This document shows positions 6,733 through 13,095 of a stretch of 15,290 nucleotides of DNA, one piece after another. Each line of letters opens with the position of its first letter. Within the stretch, counting starts at the first letter, position 1. The notes under the pieces were generated by a model that saw only the letters and a program-made list of their open reading frames with translations, was not told where the DNA came from and did not search any database. The translations under genes and the position numbers were made by a program. Source of the DNA: an uncultured Lachnospiraceae bacterium (GTDB lineage Bacteria > Bacillota > Clostridia > Lachnospirales > Lachnospiraceae). The stretch covers positions 1 through 15,290 of the forward strand of contig CAJUNR010000057.1 of assembly GCA_910587765.1 (NCBI GenBank), read 5' to 3'.

Positions 6733-8187
6733 ATGGGTAAAATTATCGGTGAAGGCATAACGTTTGACGACGTGCTTCTGGTGCCTGCGTATTCGGAAGT
6801 GATCCCCAATCAGGTCAACCTGGAGACGAGGCTTACGAAGACGATCAGGCTCAACATCCCAATGATGAGCGCGGGGATGGACACCGTGACGGAATACCGG
6901 ATGGCGATCGCCATGGCAAGACAGGGCGGGATCGGTATCATTCATAAAAACATGTCGATTGAAGAACAGGCGGAAGAAGTGGATAAGGTCAAACGTTCTG
7001 AAAACGGCGTGATCACAGACCCATTTTCTCTGACTCCGGAACATACACTGGCGGATGCCGACGCCCTGATGGGAAAATACCGGATTTCCGGCGTTCCCAT
7101 CACGGAAGGCAGGAAACTGGTGGGGATTATCACCAACCGGGATCTGAAATTTGAAACCGATTTTACCAAAAAGATCAAAGAATCCATGACCTCTGAAAAT
7201 CTGGTCACCGCACCGGAGGGAATCACGCTCGACGAGGCGAAGACCATCCTCGGCAGAGCCAGAAAAGAGAAACTGCCGATTGTGGACAAAGATTTCAATC
7301 TCAAAGGTCTGATCACGATCAAGGACATTGAGAAACAGATCAAATATCCGCTGGCGGCCAAGGACGCGCAGGGCAGGCTTCTGTGCGGAGCGGGTATCGG
7401 AATTACGGCCAATGTGCTGGAACGGGCGAAAGCGCTGATCGACGCCCATGTGGATGTGCTGGTGCTGGATTCCTCCCACGGACATTCGGCCAATGTGCTT
7501 CGCTGCCTGAGAATGCTCAAGGAAGCGTACCCCGACGTTCCGGTGATCGCGGGCAACGTGGCGACCGGAGCGGCGGCGAAGGCGCTGATTGAAGCGGGAG
7601 CGGACGCAGTGAAAGTCGGCATCGGTCCCGGCTCCATCTGTACGACCCGGGTCGTATCCGGCGTGGGCGTCCCCCAGGTCAGCGCGATCATGAACTGTTA
7701 CGAAGTGGCGAAGGAATATGACGTTCCGGTGATCGCGGACGGCGGCATCAAATATTCCGGGGACATCACCAAGGCGATCGCGGCCGGAGCCAATGTCTGC
7801 ATGATGGGAAGTATCTTCGCGGGCTGCGACGAGAGCCCGGGATCCTTCGAGCTGTATCAGGGCAGAAAATATAAGGTTTACCGTGGCATGGGTTCGATCG
7901 CGGCCATGGAGAACGGTTCCAGGGACCGCTATTTCCAGAGCGACGCGAAGAAGCTGGTGCCCGAAGGCGTGGAAGGTCGCGTGGCTTATAAAGGATTTGT
8001 GGAAGATACGATCTTCCAGCTTCTGGGCGGACTGCGCTCCGGCATGGGACTGTGCGGCGCGGCGGACGTGGAGACGCTGAAGACGACGGCGGAATTTATG
8101 AAGATTTCGGCGGCTTCCCTGAAGGAAAGCCATCCGCATGACATCCATATCACCAAAGAGGCGCCGAACTACAGCGTGAACGAATAA
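6733..8187 (+). CDS. guaB: Inosine-5'-monophosphate dehydrogenase
   Basis: This 484-residue enzyme oxidises IMP to XMP with NAD+, the committed step to guanine nucleotides. The TIM-barrel core is split by a pair of CBS domains (about 92-205) that sense nucleotides in this family. Visible features are FDDVLLVP (11-18), the NAD-site DSSHGHS (246-252), the catalytic loop GIGPGSICTTR (297-306 plus neighbours) with nucleophile C303, DGGIKYSGDITKAIAAGA, and MGSIFAGCDESPG. The mobile flap YRGMGSIAAM is followed by the RYFQ segment carrying the catalytic arginine-tyrosine pair. Length is normal for bacteria (about 485-490). AGAGG at 6721-6725 serves as a modest ribosome binding site 7 bases before ATG. 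It is monocistronic or leads into pyk across the GC-rich gap. GTP derived from this pathway is a CodY effector in many Firmicutes, a functional link to the nearby codY. Confidence 0.98.
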   Translation: MGKIIGEGITFDDVLLVPAYSEVIPNQVNLETRLTKTIRLNIPMMSAGMDTVTEYRMAIAMARQGGIGIIHKNMSIEEQAEEVDKVKRSENGVITDPFSLTPEHTLADADALMGKYRISGVPITEGRKLVGIITNRDLKFETDFTKKIKESMTSENLVTAPEGITLDEAKTILGRARKEKLPIVDKDFNLKGLITIKDIEKQIKYPLAAKDAQGRLLCGAGIGITANVLERAKALIDAHVDVLVLDSSHGHSANVLRCLRMLKEAYPDVPVIAGNVATGAAAKALIEAGADAVKVGIGPGSICTTRVVSGVGVPQVSAIMNCYEVAKEYDVPVIADGGIKYSGDITKAIAAGANVCMMGSIFAGCDESPGSFELYQGRKYKVYRGMGSIAAMENGSRDRYFQSDAKKLVPEGVEGRVAYKGFVEDTIFQLLGGLRSGMGLCGAADVETLKTTAEFMKISAASLKESHPHDIHITKEAPNYSVNE

Positions 8188-8210
8188 GTGTCCGTATACT
8201 TGGATAACCG

Positions 8211-8254
8211 GGGCGCGGACCGGGGGCGGACGGACCCGAACCCGGCCCGCCGCC
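8211..8254 (+). other. Extremely GC-rich hairpin between guaB and pyk
   Basis: 8211-8224 pairs with 8241-8254 over 11 G-C pairs interrupted by three mismatched positions, with a 16-base loop. The stretch 8209-8254 is about 41/46 G or C. No T-run follows, so it is not a canonical intrinsic terminator. The top strand also holds G-runs (GGGG, GG, GGGGG, GG, GG) that could form a two-layer quadruplex. A lone TATACT at 8195-8200 without a clear -35 precedes it. Possible roles are a pause, an mRNA-processing barrier or a leader structure for pyk; none is proven. Confidence 0.55.
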
Positions 8255-8292
8255 TTCATGAAAATAAAGAAAAAGGCAGGGAATGACAGGTT

Positions 8293-10035
8293 ATGAGAAA
8301 AACGAAGATTGTATGCACACTGGGACCTTCCACGGACAATGAGGAAGTTTTGCGGCAGCTGATGCTGGAAGGAATGGCGGTTGCCAGGATGAATTTTTCT
8401 CACGGAACTCATGAGGAGCAGAAGGTGCGTCTGGATGCGGTCAAGCGGCTCAGAGAAGAACTGGGACTTCCGATCGCGGCGCTTCTGGATACGAAGGGCC
8501 CGGAGATCCGGATCGGGGAAGTGGAAGGCGGAAAGCTGGAACTGAAAACAGGACAGCTCTTTACGCTGACCGACGAGGAGATGACGGGAACGTCGGAGAA
8601 GGTATCCATCACCTACAAAAACCTGTATCAGGACGTATGCCCGGGAGATTCGATTCTGATCGACGACGGCCTGATCGGGATGGAGGTCCTGCGGATTGAG
8701 GACAGGGAGATTGTCTGTCAGGTAAAAAACGGCGGCTTTATCTCCAACCGCAAAGGCGTCAACGTACCGGGCGTGGAGCTGCGGATGCCGTTTGTGAGCA
8801 GGAAGGATTATGAGGACATTGTCTTTGCGGCGGAGCAGGACTTTGACTATATCGCGGCCTCCTTCACGAGAACGGCGGAGGATATTCTGGAGCTTCGCCG
8901 AATCCTCCAGGATCACAATGGAGAGGGAATCCGGATCATTGCCAAGATCGAGAACATGCAGGGCGTGGAAAACTGCGCGGCGATTCTCCGTGTGGCGGAC
9001 GGCATCATGATCGCGAGAGGCGACATGGGCGTGGAGATTCCGCTCGAAGAGGTTCCGGTCATTCAGAAGAAACTGATTCAACTGTGTATCAGCATGGACA
9101 AGCCGGTGATCACGGCTACGCAGATGCTCGATTCCATGATGAAGAATCCCCGCCCGACCCGTGCGGAGACTTCGGACGTATCCAACGCCATCTATCAGGG
9201 GACCAGCGCCATCATGCTGTCCGGAGAGACGGCGGCGGGCGCTTATCCGGTAGAAGCGGTGAAGACGATGGCGCGGATTGCGGAGCGCACGGAGAAGGAT
9301 ATCGACTATACGACGGAATTTAAACCGCACAGATTATCCCACCGTCCGGACGTGACCAACGCCATTTCCCATGCGACCTGTACGACGGCCATGGATCTGA
9401 AGGCGGCCGCCATCGTAGCGGTGTCAAAATCCGGCAAAACCGTGGGCAGTATCTCCAAATACCGTCCGTCGGTGCCGATTATCGGCTGTTCTACGGAGGA
9501 ACGCGTATGCCGTCAGCTCAATCTGTGCTGGGGCGTGGTGCCGATTCTGATGGAGGAAGAGGATACGGCGGACGAGCTGTTCGATCATGCGGTCGAGAAA
9601 GCGGAGCAGAAGGGTCTGATCAAGAGAGGCGAGCTGGCGGTGATCACGGCGGGAGTCCCGCTCGGCATGTCCGGTACGACCAATATGATCAAGGTGCATG
9701 TGGCAGGAAATACGCTGATCACAGGCAAGGGCTGCAACAAGCTGAAGAAATCCGGCAAGGTCTGCGTCTGCAGCAGCATGGAAGAGCTGGAGCATAATTT
9801 CCGTCCGGGAGACATCCTGGTGGTGGAGCAGACGAACAACGAGATGATGAGCAAGCTGAAGGATGCGGCCGGCATCGTGACGGAGACCGGCGACCGCTAC
9901 AGTCATGCGGCGATCGTAGGCATGGCTCTTGACATTCCGGTAATCGTGGCGGCGAGAAACGCGGGAAGCATTCTCAAGTCCGGTACGTTTGTAACGATCG
10001 ACGCGGAGCAGGGAATCGTGTACAGCGGCAGATAG
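8293..10035 (+). CDS. pyk: Pyruvate kinase, long form with C-terminal PEP-utilising (phosphohistidine-type) domain
   Basis: This 580-residue enzyme converts phosphoenolpyruvate and ADP to pyruvate and ATP, the last step of glycolysis. The N-terminus RKTKIVCTLGPSTD and the barrel residues of ARMNFSHGTH are standard. DTKGPEIRIG (66-75) has Glu at 71, the residue associated with potassium-dependent enzymes. The B domain lies about 75-165. AKIEN (217-221), MIARGDMGVEIP (239-250) and TATQMLDSM (274-282) form the metal/substrate site. The allosteric C domain runs about 345-480. An extra domain (about 485-580) resembles the swivelling domain of PEP synthase/PPDK, with SHAA (537-540; H538 at the phospho-His position), as in the 585-residue Bacillus enzyme. 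The ribosome binding site is weak (GCAGGG, 8276-8281). pfkA, the common neighbour in Firmicutes, is absent; the gene follows guaB and is followed after 22 bases by a membrane protein. Confidence 0.97.
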   Translation: MRKTKIVCTLGPSTDNEEVLRQLMLEGMAVARMNFSHGTHEEQKVRLDAVKRLREELGLPIAALLDTKGPEIRIGEVEGGKLELKTGQLFTLTDEEMTGTSEKVSITYKNLYQDVCPGDSILIDDGLIGMEVLRIEDREIVCQVKNGGFISNRKGVNVPGVELRMPFVSRKDYEDIVFAAEQDFDYIAASFTRTAEDILELRRILQDHNGEGIRIIAKIENMQGVENCAAILRVADGIMIARGDMGVEIPLEEVPVIQKKLIQLCISMDKPVITATQMLDSMMKNPRPTRAETSDVSNAIYQGTSAIMLSGETAAGAYPVEAVKTMARIAERTEKDIDYTTEFKPHRLSHRPDVTNAISHATCTTAMDLKAAAIVAVSKSGKTVGSISKYRPSVPIIGCSTEERVCRQLNLCWGVVPILMEEEDTADELFDHAVEKAEQKGLIKRGELAVITAGVPLGMSGTTNMIKVHVAGNTLITGKGCNKLKKSGKVCVCSSMEELEHNFRPGDILVVEQTNNEMMSKLKDAAGIVTETGDRYSHAAIVGMALDIPVIVAARNAGSILKSGTFVTIDAEQGIVYSGR

Positions 10036-10057
10036 AACACAGAGCGGCGGAGGAGGC

Positions 10058-11050
10058 ATGGACATCCATAAACACAGAAGGATCGCGCTGAAAGTGCTGA
10101 AGATCGCGGTGGGCAGTTGTCTGTCCATCACGGCTGCCGAATTTTTTCATCTGAAATATGCTACTTCTGCGGGAATTATTGCACTCCTGACAGTGCAGGA
10201 TACAAGGAGGGGAACCATAAAGCTGACAGTGGACCGGTTCCTGTCCTTTATTCTGTCTGTTTTTCTGATTTTTGTCTGTTTTCACGCCACAGCCCGTCTG
10301 GGCTGGGTGAATTACGGAAGCTATATCTTCCTGATGGTGACCATCTGCTATTATTTTGACTGGCCGAATGCCATATCGGTCAATGCAGTCATGGGGACGC
10401 ATTATCTGATGTCCCCTGACTACAGCCTGGAGTTTGTTCTGAATGAGCTGGCGCTGGTGCTGATCGGCACCGGAGTTGCGCTGGCCATGAACTGGAGAAT
10501 GCCCAGCAGCCTGAAGATGATCCGGAAGGACATGCAGAAAATCGAGGACGGTATGCAGCAGGTGCTGAGGGAGTTCTCGCGTTATCTGCGGGGGCCGGCG
10601 GACGGCGATCAGGTGTGGTCGGATCTGGACGCGCTGGAGGCCAGGATTCATGAGGGGCTGGACCGCGCCCATGAGCAGGCGCACAACACCATGGCGGAAG
10701 AAGACCTTTATTATGTGGAATATATGGAGATGCGCCTGCAGCAGTGCGTGATGCTCCAGACGCTCAGAAGCCATGTGTGCAAAATCAGGGAGCTTCCCAG
10801 ACAGGCGGAGGTGATCAGCCGGTATCTGGAATATGTGGCCGATTACGTTCATGAGGAAGACGTTCCCGGGGAGCAGATGGAAAAGCTGTCGCAGGTCTTC
10901 GGCCTGATGAAGTCGGAGCCGCTTCCCGTGACCAGAGAGGAATTCGAGAACCGGGCCATTCTCTACCATGTGCTGATGGATCTGGAAGAGTTTTTATACG
11001 TAAAGCAGAGGTTCTCCGAATCCGGCGTCCAAAGGCCGGAGGAGCTGTGA
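10058..11050 (+). CDS. ArAE/DUF939-family membrane protein (putative aromatic acid exporter)
   Basis: This 330-residue protein has an N-terminal half of about five to six hydrophobic segments (about 12-30, 34-48, 59-79, 83-100, 104-119, 127-146) and a soluble, charged, helical C-terminal half (about 150-330). That layout fits the ArAE_1 (DUF939) family with its C-terminal domain. The conserved segment after the second helix, LLTVQDTRRGTIKLTVDR, is typical of the family. The family is annotated as aromatic acid exporters by analogy with plant/AaeB-type proteins; substrates in Firmicutes are largely unproven. ATG 10058 is used because GGAGG at 10049-10053 lies 4 bases upstream, with a second AGGAGG almost touching the start; spacing is tight. 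The short distance from pyk implies one transcript, so a role in exporting an organic acid from central metabolism can be imagined but is not shown. A TCCGGC/GCCGGA hairpin (11021-11040) lies in the final codons without a T-run. Confidence 0.8.
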   Translation: MDIHKHRRIALKVLKIAVGSCLSITAAEFFHLKYATSAGIIALLTVQDTRRGTIKLTVDRFLSFILSVFLIFVCFHATARLGWVNYGSYIFLMVTICYYFDWPNAISVNAVMGTHYLMSPDYSLEFVLNELALVLIGTGVALAMNWRMPSSLKMIRKDMQKIEDGMQQVLREFSRYLRGPADGDQVWSDLDALEARIHEGLDRAHEQAHNTMAEEDLYYVEYMEMRLQQCVMLQTLRSHVCKIRELPRQAEVISRYLEYVADYVHEEDVPGEQMEKLSQVFGLMKSEPLPVTREEFENRAILYHVLMDLEEFLYVKQRFSESGVQRPEEL

Positions 11051-11060
11051 CTGGAAAGAT

Positions 11061-11089
11061 TTGATAATATGGACGGAATGTGGTATACT
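11061..11089 (+). promoter_or_regulatory. Promoter of asnS (extended -10)
   Basis: TTGATA at 11061-11066 and TATACT at 11084-11089 with a 17-base spacer, and TGG just before the -10. The start near 11096 gives a leader of about 40 bases. That is far too short for a T-box, so asnS is not T-box controlled here. Confidence 0.82.
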
Positions 11090-11134
11090 ACCATTCAGAC
11101 ACCAGATTAGACAGATAAATGAGAGGATTTGAAT

Positions 11135-12526
11135 ATGAAATTGACGACGGTTCGTGAATTATACAGAGACAGGGAATCGTATCTTGACAGGGAAATCACG
11201 GTAGGCGGCTGGGTGCGCAGTGTGCGGGATTCCAAAAGTTTTGGCTTCCTGGTGCTGCACGACGGCACTTTTTTTGATACGCTGCAGATCGTTTATCATG
11301 ATACCCTCGACAATTTTGCACAGGTCAGCAGGCTGAACGTCGGAGCGGCGGTGATCGTCAGAGGAACGCTGGTGGCGACTCCCCAGGCAAAGCAGCCCTT
11401 TGAGATTCAGGCCGCGGAAGTGACGCTGGAGGGAATGTCCGCGCCGGATTATCCGCTGCAGAAGAAGCGGCATACGCTGGAATATCTGCGTACGATGACC
11501 CATCTGCGTCCGCGGACGAATATGTTCCAGGCAGTCTTCCGGGTGCGCTCTTTGACCGCCTATGCCATTCACCGTTTCTTTCAGGAGAGAGGCTTTGTCT
11601 ATGTGCATACGCCGTTGATTACCGGCAGCGACTGCGAGGGAGCGGGCGAGATGTTCCAGGTGACGACGATGGATCTGGCCAATGTGCCGAAGACTGCCGG
11701 CGGGGCGGTGGATTTTTCGGAGGATTTCTTCTGCAAACCGACGAACCTGACGGTCAGCGGACAGTTGAACGGCGAGACCTTTGCCATGGCGTTTCGGAAT
11801 ATCTATACGTTCGGGCCTACGTTCCGGGCGGAAAACTCCAATACCACCCGCCATGCGGCGGAATTTTGGATGATTGAACCGGAGATGGCGTTTGCCGATC
11901 TGGAGGACAATATGCAGATTGCGGAGGATATGCTCAAGGATGTGATCCGTTATGTGCTCGAGCACGCTCCGGAGGAGATGAATTTCTTCAACTCTTTCGT
12001 GGACAAAGGGCTGCTGGACCGTCTGAACCATGTGCTGAGTTCCGAGTTCGGACATGTCACCTACACGGAGGCCATTGAGATTCTGGAGAAACACAACGAT
12101 CAGTTCGACTATAAGGTGTCCTGGGGATGCGATCTGCAGACGGAACATGAACGTTATCTGACCGAACAGGTGTTTAAGCGGCCGGTATTTGTGACGGATT
12201 ATCCCAAGGAGATCAAGGCCTTCTATATGAAGATGAACGAGGATAACCGGACCGTGGCGGCGATGGACTGCCTGGTGCCCGGAATCGGCGAGATCATTGG
12301 CGGCAGCCAGAGGGAGGACGATCTGGAGAAGCTGTCCGCAAGGATGAGAGAACTGGGTCTCAGGGAAGAGGACTATGACTTCTATCTGGATCTCAGACGG
12401 TACGGTACGGCCCGGCATTCCGGTTTTGGACTGGGTTTTGAGCGGTGCGTCATGTATCTGACCGGAATGGGCAATATCCGCGATGTGATTCCGTTCCCGC
12501 GGACCGTGAAGAACTGTGAACTGTAG
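11135..12526 (+). CDS. asnS: Asparaginyl-tRNA synthetase (class IIb)
   Basis: This 463-residue enzyme charges tRNA-Asn with asparagine; the E. coli enzyme has 466 residues. The N-terminal OB-fold anticodon-binding domain (about 18-100) includes ITVGGWVRSVRDSKSFGFLVLHDG. The class II core follows. Motif 1 lies around FFQERGFVYVHTPLITGSDCEGAGEMF (148-174). Motif 2 is FRAENSNTTRHAAEFWMIEPE (230-250, R231). Motif 3 is GFGLGFERCVMYLTGMGNIRDVIPFPRT (430-457, R437). LVPGIGEIIGGSQRE is also typical of the AsnRS/AspRS group, and FPRT near the end favours AsnRS. ATG 11135 is preferred over a TTG two codons earlier because GAGAGG at 11121-11126 is 8 bases from the ATG. It has its own promoter. The next gene starts 65 bases after the stop with only a weak GACAG/CTGTC hairpin between them, so cotranscription is possible. 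A directly charging AsnRS means Asn-tRNA need not be made only through GatCAB amidation. Confidence 0.97.
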   Translation: MKLTTVRELYRDRESYLDREITVGGWVRSVRDSKSFGFLVLHDGTFFDTLQIVYHDTLDNFAQVSRLNVGAAVIVRGTLVATPQAKQPFEIQAAEVTLEGMSAPDYPLQKKRHTLEYLRTMTHLRPRTNMFQAVFRVRSLTAYAIHRFFQERGFVYVHTPLITGSDCEGAGEMFQVTTMDLANVPKTAGGAVDFSEDFFCKPTNLTVSGQLNGETFAMAFRNIYTFGPTFRAENSNTTRHAAEFWMIEPEMAFADLEDNMQIAEDMLKDVIRYVLEHAPEEMNFFNSFVDKGLLDRLNHVLSSEFGHVTYTEAIEILEKHNDQFDYKVSWGCDLQTEHERYLTEQVFKRPVFVTDYPKEIKAFYMKMNEDNRTVAAMDCLVPGIGEIIGGSQREDDLEKLSARMRELGLREEDYDFYLDLRRYGTARHSGFGLGFERCVMYLTGMGNIRDVIPFPRTVKNCEL

Positions 12527-12591
12527 ACAGACACTGTCGTTTGGCAGCAGAGATCATCGGACAGCGGGGGAGCCGCCGGAAAGGAGACAAG

Positions 12592-12957
12592 GTGCCGGAA
12601 GAAAAACATACACATATTGCCGCGGACGGGACCGTATATGAGCATACCCATACGCACAGCCATGCGCACGGGGCCGGGGGGCACGGCCATACGCACACGC
12701 ATGCCAACACGAAGGCGGTATTGAACCGGCTTTCCCGCGCGATCGGGCATCTGGAATCCATCAGACGCATGGTGGAGGAGGGACGGGACTGCAGCGAGGT
12801 GCTGATTCAGCTCTCGGCCGTGAAAGCGGCGATCAATAACACCGGGAAAGTCATCCTGAAAGATCACATCGAGCACTGCCTGGTGGAGGCGGTCGAGTGC
12901 GGCGATATGGAGTCGATTGCGGATCTGACGGAGGCAATTGACCGTTTTATGAAATAG
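12592..12957 (+). CDS. CsoR/RcnR-family (DUF156) metal-sensing transcriptional repressor with His-rich N-terminus
   Basis: This 121-residue all-helical protein belongs to the CsoR/RcnR/FrmR family, small tetrameric repressors that release DNA on binding a metal or other inducer. The core begins at NRLSRAIGHLESIRRMVEEG (45-64) and holds the CsoR-type metal ligands C67 (RDCSEVL), H92 and C96 (KDHIEHC). In Mycobacterium CsoR the equivalents are C36, H61 and C65, which bind Cu(I). Ahead of the core is a tail of about 40 residues with eleven histidines (positions 6, 8, 18, 20, 22, 24, 26, 31, 33, 35, 37), a likely chelator of Ni, Zn, Co or Cu. GTG 12592 is chosen because AAGGAG at 12581-12586 sits 5 bases before it. 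Extending the frame upstream to TTG 12541 would add residues without a ribosome binding site. No metal transporter or chaperone gene is adjacent, so the target is unknown; the metal cannot be fixed from sequence. Confidence 0.9.
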   Translation: MPEEKHTHIAADGTVYEHTHTHSHAHGAGGHGHTHTHANTKAVLNRLSRAIGHLESIRRMVEEGRDCSEVLIQLSAVKAAINNTGKVILKDHIEHCLVEAVECGDMESIADLTEAIDRFMK

Positions 12958-12966
12958 AGAGAAACG

Positions 12967-12994
12967 AGAATCCTGCACGGCAGGATTCTTTTTT
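12967..12994 (+). terminator. Rho-independent terminator after the CsoR-like gene
   Basis: AGAATCCTGC (12967-12976) pairs perfectly with GCAGGATTCT (12980-12989) around a 3-base ACG loop, followed by a run of T to 12994. It ends the asnS-repressor segment 9 bases after the stop. Confidence 0.93.
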
Positions 12995-13005
12995 CGGATT
13001 GTCTA

Positions 13006-13034
13006 TTGCATAACCGTGGCGGATGGTGTATACT
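13006..13034 (+). promoter_or_regulatory. Putative promoter of nrdD
   Basis: TATACT at 13029-13034 with TTGCAT at 13006-13011, spaced 17 bases (weak -35). A second, perfect -10 hexamer TATAAT lies at 13055-13060 inside the palindrome ATTATATAAT, but its -35 is poor. Either would be covered by the NrdR-like boxes. Confidence 0.6.
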
Positions 13035-13036
13035 CT

Positions 13037-13052
13037 TATCAATATTTAGAAT
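13037..13052. promoter_or_regulatory. Candidate NrdR box 1 upstream of nrdD
   Basis: TATCAATATTTAGAAT matches the remembered NrdR consensus ACACWATATATWGTGT at about 10 of 16 positions, including the core CAATAT. Alone it would be weak. It starts exactly 31 bp before the stronger box 2, and NrdR sites normally occur as pairs about three helical turns apart. Confidence 0.5.
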
Positions 13053-13067
13053 TATATAATGGAATGG

Positions 13068-13083
13068 ACACAACATATAGTAG
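13068..13083. promoter_or_regulatory. Candidate NrdR box 2 upstream of nrdD
   Basis: ACACAACATATAGTAG matches the NrdR consensus at about 13 of 16 positions. It abuts the nrdD ribosome binding site (AGGAGG 13082-13087). NrdR is the ATP/dATP-sensing repressor of ribonucleotide reductase genes in most bacteria; its gene is not in the window. Confidence 0.6.
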
Positions 13084-13095
13084 GAGGAACGCAGA

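Noticed and set aside
6649..9330. An 893-codon open frame on the minus strand across guaB and pyk
   Set aside because: It is antisense to two certain enzymes, its translation is rich in Arg and His without domain motifs, and it arises from the codon bias of the + strand genes.
11051..11134. T-box leader upstream of asnS
   Set aside because: The gap is only 84 bases and contains a promoter; no specifier stem, no GGTGG-type T-box sequence and no antiterminator are present.
11129..11134. TTG start two codons upstream of the asnS ATG
   Set aside because: The ATG at 11135 has the better spacing from GAGAGG (8 bases) and gives the usual N-terminus.
12541..12591. CsoR-type operator, or an upstream TTG start, for the His-rich repressor
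   Set aside because: The G-run and C-run around 12564-12578 do not form the symmetrical operator, and the upstream start lacks a ribosome binding site while GTG 12592 has one.
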